Source: Actinomycetota bacterium (GTDB taxonomy: Bacteria; Actinomycetota; Acidimicrobiia; Spongiisociales; UBA11373). Taken from it: a DNA stretch of 44,734 nt. Positions 36,653 to 44,734 of this stretch are shown here, piece after piece (position 1 is the first letter of the stretch; every line of letters begins with the position of its first letter). Location of the stretch: the NCBI GenBank assembly GCA_018821365.1, contig JAHJML010000098.1, forward strand, positions 1 to 44,734, read 5' to 3'. A program made the translations under genes and the position numbers. Under the pieces are notes generated by a model that searched no databases, was not told the DNA's origin, and saw only the letters and a program-made list of their open reading frames with translations.

Positions 36653-37102
36653 ATGAGCGAGTCCGAGGTCCGGGCCATTGCAGCCGGGGACACCTACGAG
36701 CTCCGCCGGGCACTGCTGCGCCCCCACCAGCGCCTCAACGAGATGACCTGGCCGGCCGACGAGCATCCCGACACGCTCCATGCCGGGGCCTACCGCGGGG
36801 AACGCCTGGTCGGGATCGGCACCATCCACCGGCAGCCGATGCCCGGGTCGGCCGAGACCGAGGCCTGGCGAATCCGCGGCCTGGCGGTCGAGTTCGGGCA
36901 TCGGGGATACGGGTTGGGCGCCATGCTGCTCGGGAGGCTCATCGAGCACGCCACCACCGGCGGCGGCCGGATGGTGTGGGCGCATGCCACCGCCGCCTCG
37001 TTCGGGTTCTTCGAGCACCACGGCTTCCGGCGTCGCGGCGAACCTTTCGAACTCCCCGAGAGCGGCCCCCACTACGTGGTGTACGCCGAGATCGTCCGCT
37101 GA
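36653..37102 (+). CDS. GNAT-family N-acetyltransferase
   Basis: WRIRGLAVEFGHRGYGLGAMLLGRLIEHA acetyl-CoA motif; SFGFFEHHGFRRRGEPFEL. Confidence 0.88.
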   Translation: MSESEVRAIAAGDTYELRRALLRPHQRLNEMTWPADEHPDTLHAGAYRGERLVGIGTIHRQPMPGSAETEAWRIRGLAVEFGHRGYGLGAMLLGRLIEHATTGGGRMVWAHATAASFGFFEHHGFRRRGEPFELPESGPHYVVYAEIVR

Positions 37103-37187
37103 GACGGACCCGGAGCCGGTCGGCGGACGCCATCGACGCTGCGTATGGTTGGGTTGGGGTGGGGTCCACGAACGGGGAGGTTTGCAG

Positions 37188-38231
37188 GTGTCTCCATCGA
37201 CCGTCCTGGGGTATGCGGCGCCGGCGCCCGGACAACCGCTCGAGCCATTCACCTACCAAGCGCCCGACCTCGAGGATCAGGAGATTCGGGTCTCGGTCAC
37301 CCACTGCGGCGTGTGCTTCACCGACATCCACGCCATCGACGACCACTTCGGCGTCTTTTCGTTCCCCCTGTTGCCGGGTCACGAGATCGTCGGCCGGGTG
37401 ACGGAGACGGGCAAGGCCGCCTCGGGGCACGAGGTGGGCGACCTGGTCGGCATCGGGTGGCAGGGCCGATGCTGTGGAGGGTGCGAGTGGTGTGAGGCCG
37501 AGCAGGAGCACCTCTGCCAGGAGATCCCCAGTTGCGGGACCTGGACGCCCTACGGGGGCTTCGCCTCGGAGGTGGTGGTGGACGGACGGTTTGCGTATCC
37601 ACTCCCGGCCGGCATGGCCGCCGAGACGGCGGCGGTGCTCATGTGCGCCGGTATCGCCGTGTATCCGCCGCTGCGGCTATTTGCGACCGGGCCCTCGTGC
37701 CGGGTGGGGATCGTCGGCATAGGCGGCCTGGGCCACCTGGCCATCCAGTTCGCCCATGCCCTCGGCGCCGACGTGACGGCCCTCTCCTCCTCTCCGGGAA
37801 AGGAGGTGGAGGCCCGCCGTTTCGGTGCGGATCACTTCGTCGTCTCGACCGATCGGGAGGCGATGGCAGGGATCGAGTACGGGTTCGATCTGCTGATCTG
37901 CACCGCCCACGGAGGCATCGACTGGGGGACCCTGCTGATGTCGCTCAGGAGGACGGGGAGGCTGGTGTTGGTGGCCTTCTCGCCGGTCCACCTCGAGGCT
38001 GCAGGTGGTGACGGGGGCGCCGGGCCCCTGGTGGACCTGATCGCACATGAACTGTCGATCACCGGTTCCTTCCTCGGCAGCCGAGCGGACATGCGAGAGA
38101 TGCTCGGCTTCGCACAGGAGCACGGCATCACCCCACAAGTCGAGTCGATGCCGATGTCCCGGGTCAACGATGCGATCCGGTTGGTGAGAGAGAACCGGGC
38201 GCGGTACCGGGTGGTGCTGGTCAACGAGTAG
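37188..38231 (+). CDS. Zinc-dependent alcohol dehydrogenase (CAD/YahK-like)
   Basis: VTHCGVCFTDIHAIDDHFGVFSFPLLPGHEIVG; CCGGCEWCEAEQEHLCQE structural zinc; GIGGLGHLAIQFA. Confidence 0.92.
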   Translation: MSPSTVLGYAAPAPGQPLEPFTYQAPDLEDQEIRVSVTHCGVCFTDIHAIDDHFGVFSFPLLPGHEIVGRVTETGKAASGHEVGDLVGIGWQGRCCGGCEWCEAEQEHLCQEIPSCGTWTPYGGFASEVVVDGRFAYPLPAGMAAETAAVLMCAGIAVYPPLRLFATGPSCRVGIVGIGGLGHLAIQFAHALGADVTALSSSPGKEVEARRFGADHFVVSTDREAMAGIEYGFDLLICTAHGGIDWGTLLMSLRRTGRLVLVAFSPVHLEAAGGDGGAGPLVDLIAHELSITGSFLGSRADMREMLGFAQEHGITPQVESMPMSRVNDAIRLVRENRARYRVVLVNE

Positions 38232-38269
38232 CCGAGACAACCCCTCCGGCGACCCGCAGTAGCCTCGGC

Positions 38270-39529
38270 GTGAGGAGGTGGGTGGTCTCGCGCCTGTTTG
38301 GCGTCCGCTTCGAAGAGCCCTCCCCGGCGCCTACGCCGGGAGAGGTGATGGCTGCGTTCCCGGCCCGCCCCGGCCTGTACGTCCACATTCCCTTCTGCCG
38401 CACCATCTGCCCCTTCTGCCCGTACAACAAGGTCCCCTATGAAGCCGGCCCGGCCGCCGACTACCTGCGATCACTCCGGCACGAGGCCGCCGCCTATCTG
38501 GCCGAGGCCGCCGGGCCGTTCCCGTCCCTGTACGTCGGCGGGGGGACGCCGACGCTGTGCCTCGACGGCCTGGAGGACTTGCTGGGGCGGCTGCCGGTGG
38601 CGGGGGAACGGGCCATCGAGGTGCTTCCGAGCCACATGACCCCGGCGGGCGCCGCCAGGATGTTCGACATCGGGTTCGACTTCGTCAGCCTGGGCGTCCA
38701 GTCGTTCGACCCCGAGGTGCTGCGGCGGCTCCGCCGGCCCACCTCGCCGCAGCAGAATCGGAAGGCGATCGAGACGGCGGTGGGCCGCTTCTCCTGCGTC
38801 GACGTCGACCTGATCTTCGATGTTGCCTACGACCGTCCGCAGGTCCTGCTCGACGATCTCGCCACCTGCTTCGAGTACGGGGTCGATCAGGTGTCGACCT
38901 ACCCGCTGATGCGCTTCGGGTTCACCCCATTCGGGAAGAGCCGCCACCACCGCGCCCGCGAGCATCGGCTGTTGGCGGAGGCGGCCGGACTCGCCGCCGG
39001 ATTCGGCTACCAGCGGCGGGCGGTCTGGACGTTCAATCGGCCCGGGTCGCCCTCCTACACCTCCATCACCCGCCCCTATCACCTGGGCCTGGGAGCGGGG
39101 GCCTCCTCGTTCGCCGGGCGGTGGTTCACCGTCAACCACTTCGGCCTCGACCACTACCAACGAGCGCTCGACGCCGGGCGCCTGCCCATCGCCCGTCTCG
39201 CCCGCCTGCCCCGCCCCGCCGCCGCCGCCTATCGGGCCTTCTGGCAGGCCTACACCGGGTGCACCCCGCTCCACAGCGAGGACCCACTGCTCCGGCATCC
39301 GGTGGCAGCGGCCTCGCGAGCGGTCTCCCGGGCGATGGGATGGGCGAGACGCCGGGGAGAAGCGGTGGTGCTGACGCCGTCGGGGTACGACCGCTACCAC
39401 GACCTCGAGCGATGGGTCACCTACCACCTCATCGAACCGCTGTGGGCCGAGATGACCGGCGAGCACCACCGGGAAGGCACCGAACCCGCCGAATCGCCCG
39501 GCGATGCCCACCACCGATCGTCCCATTAG
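38270..39529 (+). CDS. Radical SAM, coproporphyrinogen III oxidase / HemW-like family
   Basis: LYVHIPFCRTICPFCPYNK (CxxxCxxC) and SLYVGGGTPTL; SLGVQSFDPEVLRRLRRPTSPQQNRKAIE. Confidence 0.88.
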   Translation: MRRWVVSRLFGVRFEEPSPAPTPGEVMAAFPARPGLYVHIPFCRTICPFCPYNKVPYEAGPAADYLRSLRHEAAAYLAEAAGPFPSLYVGGGTPTLCLDGLEDLLGRLPVAGERAIEVLPSHMTPAGAARMFDIGFDFVSLGVQSFDPEVLRRLRRPTSPQQNRKAIETAVGRFSCVDVDLIFDVAYDRPQVLLDDLATCFEYGVDQVSTYPLMRFGFTPFGKSRHHRAREHRLLAEAAGLAAGFGYQRRAVWTFNRPGSPSYTSITRPYHLGLGAGASSFAGRWFTVNHFGLDHYQRALDAGRLPIARLARLPRPAAAAYRAFWQAYTGCTPLHSEDPLLRHPVAAASRAVSRAMGWARRRGEAVVLTPSGYDRYHDLERWVTYHLIEPLWAEMTGEHHREGTEPAESPGDAHHRSSH

Positions 39530-39559
39530 CCTCCGACCCAACCGAATCGGAGCGACATC

Positions 39560-41167
39560 GTGACCGCACCCTGGTACCAGACCGCCGTCTTCTACGAGGC
39601 CCTGGTCCGTTCGTTCAAGGATTCCAACGCCGACGGTCTGGGTGACCTGCGGGGCATCATCGACCGCCTCGACTACCTGGTCTGGTTGGGCGTCGACTGC
39701 CTGTGGCTGCCTCCGGTCTTCGACTCTCCACTGCGGGACGGCGGCTACGACATCGGCGACTACTACACCGTCCATGCCGATGTCGGCACGATCGAGGACT
39801 TCGCCGACCTGATCGCCGCCGCCCACGCCAAGGGGATGCGGGTGATCTCCGACCTGGTGATGAACCACACCTCCGATCAGCACCCCTGGTTCCAGGAGGC
39901 CCGCCGGCCCGGATCGGACCGCAGAGACTGGTACGTCTGGAGCGACGACCCGACCCGCTACGCCGGGGCCAGGGTGATCTTCTTCGACTACGAGGAATCG
40001 AACTGGACCTGGGACGAGCAGGCCGGCGCCTACTACTGGCACCGCTTCTTCGGCCACCAACCCGACCTCAACTACGACAACCCGGCGGTCCACGACGCCA
40101 TGCTGGATGTCATCAGGTTCTGGCTCGACATGGGTCTCGACGGCTTCCGAGCCGATGCCATCCCCTACCTCTACGAACGGGAGGGGACCAACTCCGAGAA
40201 CCTCCCCGAGACCCACGCCTTCCTCAAGAAGGTGCGGGCGATGGTGGATGCCGAGTACGGCGACAAGGTGATGCTGGCCGAAGCCAACCAGTGGCCCCGG
40301 GATGCCGCCGCCTACTTCGGCGACGGAGACGAGTGTCACATGAACTTCCACTTCCCCGTCATGCCGAGGCTCTACATGGGCCTGGCAAGGGGACACTGCC
40401 GCGACCTGAAGCAGATCCTCGCCGACACCCCGGCGATCCCGGAGGGGTGCCAGTGGGGAGTGTTCCTCCGCAACCACGACGAATTGACGCTCGAGATGGT
40501 CACCCCGCAAGAGCGGGAGTTCATGTGGGGCTTCTACTCACCCGACCTGCGGATGCGCAAGAACGAGGGCATCCGGCGCCGGTTGGCTCCCCTGGTCGAC
40601 GGAGACCGCCGCCGCATCGAACTGCTCCACGGACTGCTGCTCTCGCTGCCGGGCAGTCCCGTCATGTACTACGGCGACGAGATCGGGATGGGCGACGAGT
40701 ACCTGCTGCACGATCGTGACGGGGTCCGCACCCCGATGCAGTGGGAGTCGGGGCCGGGTGCCGGATTCTCGAGCGCCCCGCCCGACCGGTTCTACCTCCC
40801 GATCGTCACCGACCCCGCCCACTCCCCCGCTGCCGTCAACGTGGCGTCCCAACGGGACGACCCGCGGTCGCTGCTGCACTGGGTCAAGAACCTGCTGGTA
40901 GTGCGCCGCCTCCACCCCGAGATGGGGGTGGGCACCTTCGAGGTGCTCGACCCCGGCAACGATGCCGTCTTCGCCTTCCTCCGGTCGGCTCCCGGAGCCA
41001 CCACGCTGGTGCTGGCCAACTTCACCGCAGCGGACCAGACCGGAACGCTGGACGGGGTTCGGTCGGGAGCCGCATCCTGGGTCGATCTGGTGACCGGCGA
41101 AGCCGTGACGGCCGACACGGTCGGGACGCTCCGCCCCTACCAGTTCCGGTGGATCGGGCTCGGCTGA
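39560..41167 (+). CDS. treS: GH13 maltose alpha-D-glucosyltransferase / trehalose synthase
   Basis: WYQTAVFYEALVRSFKDSNADGLGDLRGIIDRLDYLVWLGVDCLWLPPVFDSPLRDGGYDI; DLVMNHTSDQHPWF; GLDGFRADAIPYLYEREGTNSENLPETHAFLKKVR. Confidence 0.92.
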   Translation: MTAPWYQTAVFYEALVRSFKDSNADGLGDLRGIIDRLDYLVWLGVDCLWLPPVFDSPLRDGGYDIGDYYTVHADVGTIEDFADLIAAAHAKGMRVISDLVMNHTSDQHPWFQEARRPGSDRRDWYVWSDDPTRYAGARVIFFDYEESNWTWDEQAGAYYWHRFFGHQPDLNYDNPAVHDAMLDVIRFWLDMGLDGFRADAIPYLYEREGTNSENLPETHAFLKKVRAMVDAEYGDKVMLAEANQWPRDAAAYFGDGDECHMNFHFPVMPRLYMGLARGHCRDLKQILADTPAIPEGCQWGVFLRNHDELTLEMVTPQEREFMWGFYSPDLRMRKNEGIRRRLAPLVDGDRRRIELLHGLLLSLPGSPVMYYGDEIGMGDEYLLHDRDGVRTPMQWESGPGAGFSSAPPDRFYLPIVTDPAHSPAAVNVASQRDDPRSLLHWVKNLLVVRRLHPEMGVGTFEVLDPGNDAVFAFLRSAPGATTLVLANFTAADQTGTLDGVRSGAASWVDLVTGEAVTADTVGTLRPYQFRWIGLG

Positions 41168-41208
41168 TCTATCCCGGCCGTGCCGGCAGCGGCACAGGCG
41201 AAGGGTCC

Positions 41209-41332
41209 GCAGACGCGGAGAACTCGGACAACCGCACAGCGGCGTCGCCACCCGGCAGCAGACGCGGAGAACTCGGAGACACTTCGACGTTGCCGCCGCC
41301 GCAGCAGGACCACGCTGCGGGTCTCCGAGTTC
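41209..41332. repeat. Short direct and inverted repeat cluster
   Basis: GCAGACGCGGAGAACTCGGA at 41209-41228 and 41258-41277; GAACTCGGAGAC (41269-41280) inverted as GTCTCCGAGTTC (41321-41332). Confidence 0.75.
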
Positions 41333-41377
41333 CGGTGGTCCAGGTTGGAGTCGCCACCATCCGGGTCACCCCGGGAA

Positions 41378-41406
41378 GGCAGCCACCCCGGTTGGGTGGG
41401 CTGCCT
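41378..41406. terminator. Terminator-like hairpin
   Basis: AGGCAGCCACCC-CGGTT-GGGTGGGCTGCCT (one bulge). Confidence 0.55.
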
Positions 41407-41641
41407 AGCGCCCGACCACCTCCGGGGTCCTAGGAATACTGTCTGATATGGGGACCACCTCCTTTCTCCAGTACCGGCATCATCGCACATCGCCGGCGAT
41501 TCGGCGTGCGATTCGCGGCACGAACCGCCGTTCGGCCCCGGCCCACCACACCGGGAAGATCAGGCCGGTGGGACGACATCCACGGCGCGCCGTGAACCGA
41601 ACTCCAGGAACGCGTTGCCGGGGTCGACTGGGCGGCCCGGG

Positions 41642-41827
41642 TCAGGTCTTGGGGACCGGTCCCGGGATGCGCGCCGGGCGGGGCACCGGCTGGAAGTGCT
41701 GCCAGCAGAACTTGTTCTTGTTGTACTGGGACAGCACGGTCTTGCACCCGCGGTGGGCGCATACCCGGCCGTCATCATAGGTCTTGGCAGGCCGCCGTCC
41801 GGCGACCTGGTTCAAACTCGTACCGCT
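41642..41827 (-). CDS. Small zinc-ribbon-like protein
   Basis: RVCAHRGCKTVLSQYNKNKFCWQHFQP: C-x4-C ... C-x2-H arrangement. Confidence 0.6.
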   Translation of the reverse strand, partial: SGTSLNQVAGRRPAKTYDDGRVCAHRGCKTVLSQYNKNKFCWQHFQPVPRPARIPGPVPKT

Positions 41828-41904
41828 CACGGCCCTAAGGGTTGCACAGTGCGCGAAGTTCTTCAAACCTGAAGGGGGCCCGGCGCCTCAGGTACCGTTG
41901 CCAC

Positions 41905-42843
41905 ATGAGCCTTTCCGGATACCCACACTTCACCCTCGCGGAGGCGGCACCGGGCGTCTACGCCGCTCTGGCCGGCGACACCGGAGCCTGCATCGGCAAC
42001 GCCGCCATCATCGACCTCGGGGACCGCACCCTGGTCTTCGACACCTTCCAGACGGTGGTGGCCGCCGCCGACCTGCGGAGAGCCGCCTTGGCGCTGACCG
42101 GGCGCAGCGCGGCACTCTCTGTCATCAGCCACTGGCACTCCGACCACACCGGGGGCGCCCAGGTGTTCGACGACGCCCCGATCTTGGCGACCGCCCGCAC
42201 CTGCGAGTTGATCGCAGGCGAGGATCCCGGCGACCTGGACGCCTACACCGCCGAGATCGACGCCTGGCTGGACCGGATGCGCCTTCTGCGGGACACCGCC
42301 AAGACCGGCCACCAGCGTGCCCGGGCCGAGAACAACCTCAAGGTCGCCGGTCTGCTCAAGGACGAGGCACCCGGGTTCCGCTTCACGGTGCCCGCCCCCC
42401 TCGACGGCGACGGGATGACCTTCGAGGGGTCGGAGCGGACGGTCGAAGTCGTCTCGTACGGCGGCGGCCACACCGAGAGCGACCTGTTCGCCCACGTCCC
42501 GGATGCCGACCTGGTGGTAGCCGGGGATCTGTTGTGGGTGAGGAACCACCCCAGGGTCGACGACGGCGACCCGGTGGCCTGGGCGGAGATCCTCGAGCGG
42601 ATCGACGGCCTCGGGGTGCGTTCCGTCATCCCGGGGCACGGCGGCATCGGCGGCAAGGCCGACCTCGACTACCTGGCCGGATACCTGAGAACCATGGCCG
42701 ACCTGGTCGACGATGCCCTGACGGCCGGCCTGGACACCGAGGCGCTCGGTGCCATCCCGGCCCCGGGGGGCTCCGAGGATTGGGACGGGACCGCTCGCTT
42801 CTATGGGAGCCTGACCAGCCTGACGGGTCTCGGGTCCGGGTAG
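41905..42843 (+). CDS. MBL-fold metallo-hydrolase
   Basis: VISHWHSDHTGGAQVF (HxHxDH-like), GGGHTESDLFAHVPDADLVVAGDLL, VIPGHGGIGG. Confidence 0.9.
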   Translation: MSLSGYPHFTLAEAAPGVYAALAGDTGACIGNAAIIDLGDRTLVFDTFQTVVAAADLRRAALALTGRSAALSVISHWHSDHTGGAQVFDDAPILATARTCELIAGEDPGDLDAYTAEIDAWLDRMRLLRDTAKTGHQRARAENNLKVAGLLKDEAPGFRFTVPAPLDGDGMTFEGSERTVEVVSYGGGHTESDLFAHVPDADLVVAGDLLWVRNHPRVDDGDPVAWAEILERIDGLGVRSVIPGHGGIGGKADLDYLAGYLRTMADLVDDALTAGLDTEALGAIPAPGGSEDWDGTARFYGSLTSLTGLGSG

Positions 42844-42891
42844 CTCGGGCCCGGCCTAGTCTGTTGAGCCGCACCACAACCGGAGACTGAC

Positions 42892-43299
42892 ATGACCCGC
42901 CGCTTCTTCGCCCTCGTTCTCGTTGCCTCCTTGGGCGCGGCCGCCTGTGGAGGAACCGACACAGCCGTCGAACCGAGATTCGAGACCGTGACGGCCTCGG
43001 CCTTCGCCGACATCGTGAACAGCGCCGCCGCGGGTCTGGTGATCCTCGATGTGCGCACTCCCGACGAGTTCGGGGCGGGCCACATTGCAGGGGCCGTGAA
43101 TCTCGATTTCGAGGCGGAGTCGTTCCGCAGCCAACTCGAGGGACTCGCCAAGGACGTGCCCTACGCCATCTACTGTCGCTCCGGCAACCGCAGCGCCCAG
43201 GCCGCCGCCATCATGCAGGAACTCGGATTCAGCGATGTGCGCGAACTGGGCGGCGGCATCATCACCTGGCTGGAGGCCGGCTACCCGATCGAGGGGTAG
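42892..43299 (+). CDS. Rhodanese-domain lipoprotein
   Basis: Lipobox GAAACGGTD; VILDVRTPDEFGAGHIAGAVNLDF; YCRSGNRSAQAAAIMQELGF. Confidence 0.92.
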   Translation: MTRRFFALVLVASLGAAACGGTDTAVEPRFETVTASAFADIVNSAAAGLVILDVRTPDEFGAGHIAGAVNLDFEAESFRSQLEGLAKDVPYAIYCRSGNRSAQAAAIMQELGFSDVRELGGGIITWLEAGYPIEG

Positions 43300-43311
43300 G
43301 CCGCCGGGAGC

Positions 43312-44508
43312 CTACGGGCAGTTGAGCCGGGTCTCGCCGGAACAGGTGTCGGCGCCCTTGCCGCCGTCGACGAGGTCGTCGCCCCATCCCCCGATCAGGT
43401 TGTCGCGGCCTCCACCCCCTATCAGGCTGTCGCGACCAGCCTCGCCATACAGGACATCCCGTCCCGACCCGCCGAAGACCCGATCCTTGCCGGCGCCGCC
43501 GCAGACCAGGTCGTCGCCCCCTTTGGCGAGGATTCGGTCGTGGCCCCCGAAGGCGACGATCACGTCGTTCCCGGCGGTGCCGGTCAACCTGTCGCGGGCC
43601 GGGCTTCCCAGGATGGTGGCCTTCCTGCCGTCGCACCACCCGCCCCGGCTGATCTGCACCGGGTACTCCCGGATGTCCGTCCGACTCCCGTCCTTGGGCG
43701 AGTAGTACCAGGTGATCACCGCTCCCGGCCCATCGGCCGGCGTGTCGTAGGGGACGGTCACGTCGAAGGTGCCCCGGGTGCCGCTGCCGGAGGTGGCCTG
43801 GACCCGGTGCTCGGCGAGGACCACCCCGTTGCCGTCAACGATCGTCACCCAGAACACGGCCTCGAACACGTTGGCGGTGCCGGTGAGGCGGGCCGGGTTG
43901 TCGATCCGGCCTCCGTAGGCGGGCCCTGTCAGCAGGATCGAGGGCATCAGGCCCTCGAAGTCGGCCCGGGTGGCAGGGTCGTCGACGATGATCCCCTCGC
44001 CCCCGAAGACGGTGGTGGGGACGCCGTCGATCCGGAAGCGGACCCCGTCGACGGTCGGGAACTGGGTGAGCGTGAAGACCACCTGCGCCAGGCGGGCCGT
44101 CATCGACAGCGTCCCTCCTCCGGATACGAACTCGTGGGAGAGGTCGACGGTGGCGATGCCGGCGGAGATCGAGATGCCCAGCAGCTTGGTACCGGCCGGC
44201 ACCGCAGACGAGATCCCCGGCACCGACGACGCCTCATCGGCGGTCGGCCCCGCAATGAGCTTGCGGAGGGCCGAGGTGGCCGGGGTGGTGGCGTCGAGGG
44301 TGCGGGCGACCGGGACCAGCCGCGGTCCGGGAGCCACCTCGGAACCGTTGTCCCCCAACATGAAGTAGACCGAGCCCTTGACCGTGTCGGCGGCGGCCGA
44401 CACACCCGTGCCGGCGGCGGCGGACACGCCCATCGACGCCACGGCCATTCCGAGCGCGACGACCGCGAGGGAGATCCTCCGGCGCCACGAGATCGAGCGA
44501 GACGACAT
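43312..44508 (-). CDS. Secreted GerMN + Gmad2-like + RTX (hemolysin-type Ca2+-binding) repeat protein
   Basis: Signal peptide; SVYFMLGDNG...TPATSALRKLIAGPTADEASSVPGISSAVPAGTKLLGISISAGIATVDLSHEF (GerMN); PAYGGRIDNPARLTGTANVFEAVFWVTIVDGNGVVLAE (Gmad2); GNDVIVAFGGHDRILAKGGDDLVCGGAGKDRVFGGSGRDVLYGEAGRDSLIGGGGRDNLIGGWGDDLV (RTX). Confidence 0.88.
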   Translation of the reverse strand: MSSRSISWRRRISLAVVALGMAVASMGVSAAAGTGVSAAADTVKGSVYFMLGDNGSEVAPGPRLVPVARTLDATTPATSALRKLIAGPTADEASSVPGISSAVPAGTKLLGISISAGIATVDLSHEFVSGGGTLSMTARLAQVVFTLTQFPTVDGVRFRIDGVPTTVFGGEGIIVDDPATRADFEGLMPSILLTGPAYGGRIDNPARLTGTANVFEAVFWVTIVDGNGVVLAEHRVQATSGSGTRGTFDVTVPYDTPADGPGAVITWYYSPKDGSRTDIREYPVQISRGGWCDGRKATILGSPARDRLTGTAGNDVIVAFGGHDRILAKGGDDLVCGGAGKDRVFGGSGRDVLYGEAGRDSLIGGGGRDNLIGGWGDDLVDGGKGADTCSGETRLNCP

Positions 44509-44631
44509 CTGCAACCTCCGATTCACCGGGACACCCGATACAGCCGTTCATGTCCGGACGGCCACCCCGATTACCGCAGCCATCACCGAGTCAGGTCATG
44601 CCCCGGCGGCGCTATACCATGCCACCGGCAT

Positions 44632-44703
44632 GCCCCCGTAGCTCAGGGGATAGAGCGTCGGTTTCCTAAACCGTGTGCGCAGGTTCGAATCCTGCCGGGG
44701 GCG
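44632..44703 (+). tRNA. tRNA-Arg (anticodon CCT)
   Basis: GCCCCCG TA GCTC..GAGC G TCGGT TTCCTAA ACCGT .. CAGG TTCGAAT CCTG .. CGGGGGC G cloverleaf; anticodon loop TT-CCT-AA. Confidence 0.93.
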
Positions 44704-44734
44704 CTCTGGTGGTTTCCCATGCCGATCAAGGGCA

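Noticed and set aside
38471-40510. 679-aa minus-strand ORF opposite the radical SAM and treS genes
   Set aside because: Antisense shadow ORF; no recognisable domains.
41209-41332. CRISPR array
   Set aside because: Only two direct copies plus one inverted partial copy, no regular spacers and no cas genes in the window.
41180-41446. 88-aa ORF overlapping the repeat cluster
   Set aside because: Composition driven by repeats; no start signals or homology-like features.

Overview
High-GC (actinobacterial-type) chromosomal window with about 42 supportable protein-coding genes or gene remnants and two tRNAs (Ala-CGC, Arg-CCT). Most of it is housekeeping and metabolic: a potABCD-type polyamine ABC operon with a class-III aminotransferase and a saccharopine-dehydrogenase-like enzyme; moaC/moeA/mogA-like genes; galU, plsY, uppP, a P-type ATPase, an RRM protein, nfuA-like, Dps, plsB, a PAS histidine kinase, HAD, SDR, alcohol dehydrogenase, HemW-like radical SAM, trehalose synthase-like, MBL hydrolase, rhodanese, and a GerMN/RTX secreted protein. 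The main accessory feature is a ~5 kb island (about 12694-17664) bounded by a perfect 39-bp direct repeat. It splits a pyridoxamine-phosphate-oxidase-like gene into two halves that rejoin in frame if the island is removed. The island carries an intact IS110-family transposase with a ~375-nt, strongly structured 5' leader (candidate bridge RNA), a 13-bp hairpin that sequesters the transposase ribosome-binding site, an ISL3-type transposase remnant, a frameshifted serine-recombinase remnant next to the right repeat, and cargo encoding a secreted metzincin protease, two lipoproteins and a PAS protein. A second genome-style signal is a recurring TANNNT motif 4-9 nt upstream of many start codons, suggesting widespread leaderless transcription. 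All calls are from reading the sequence; no database searches were run.
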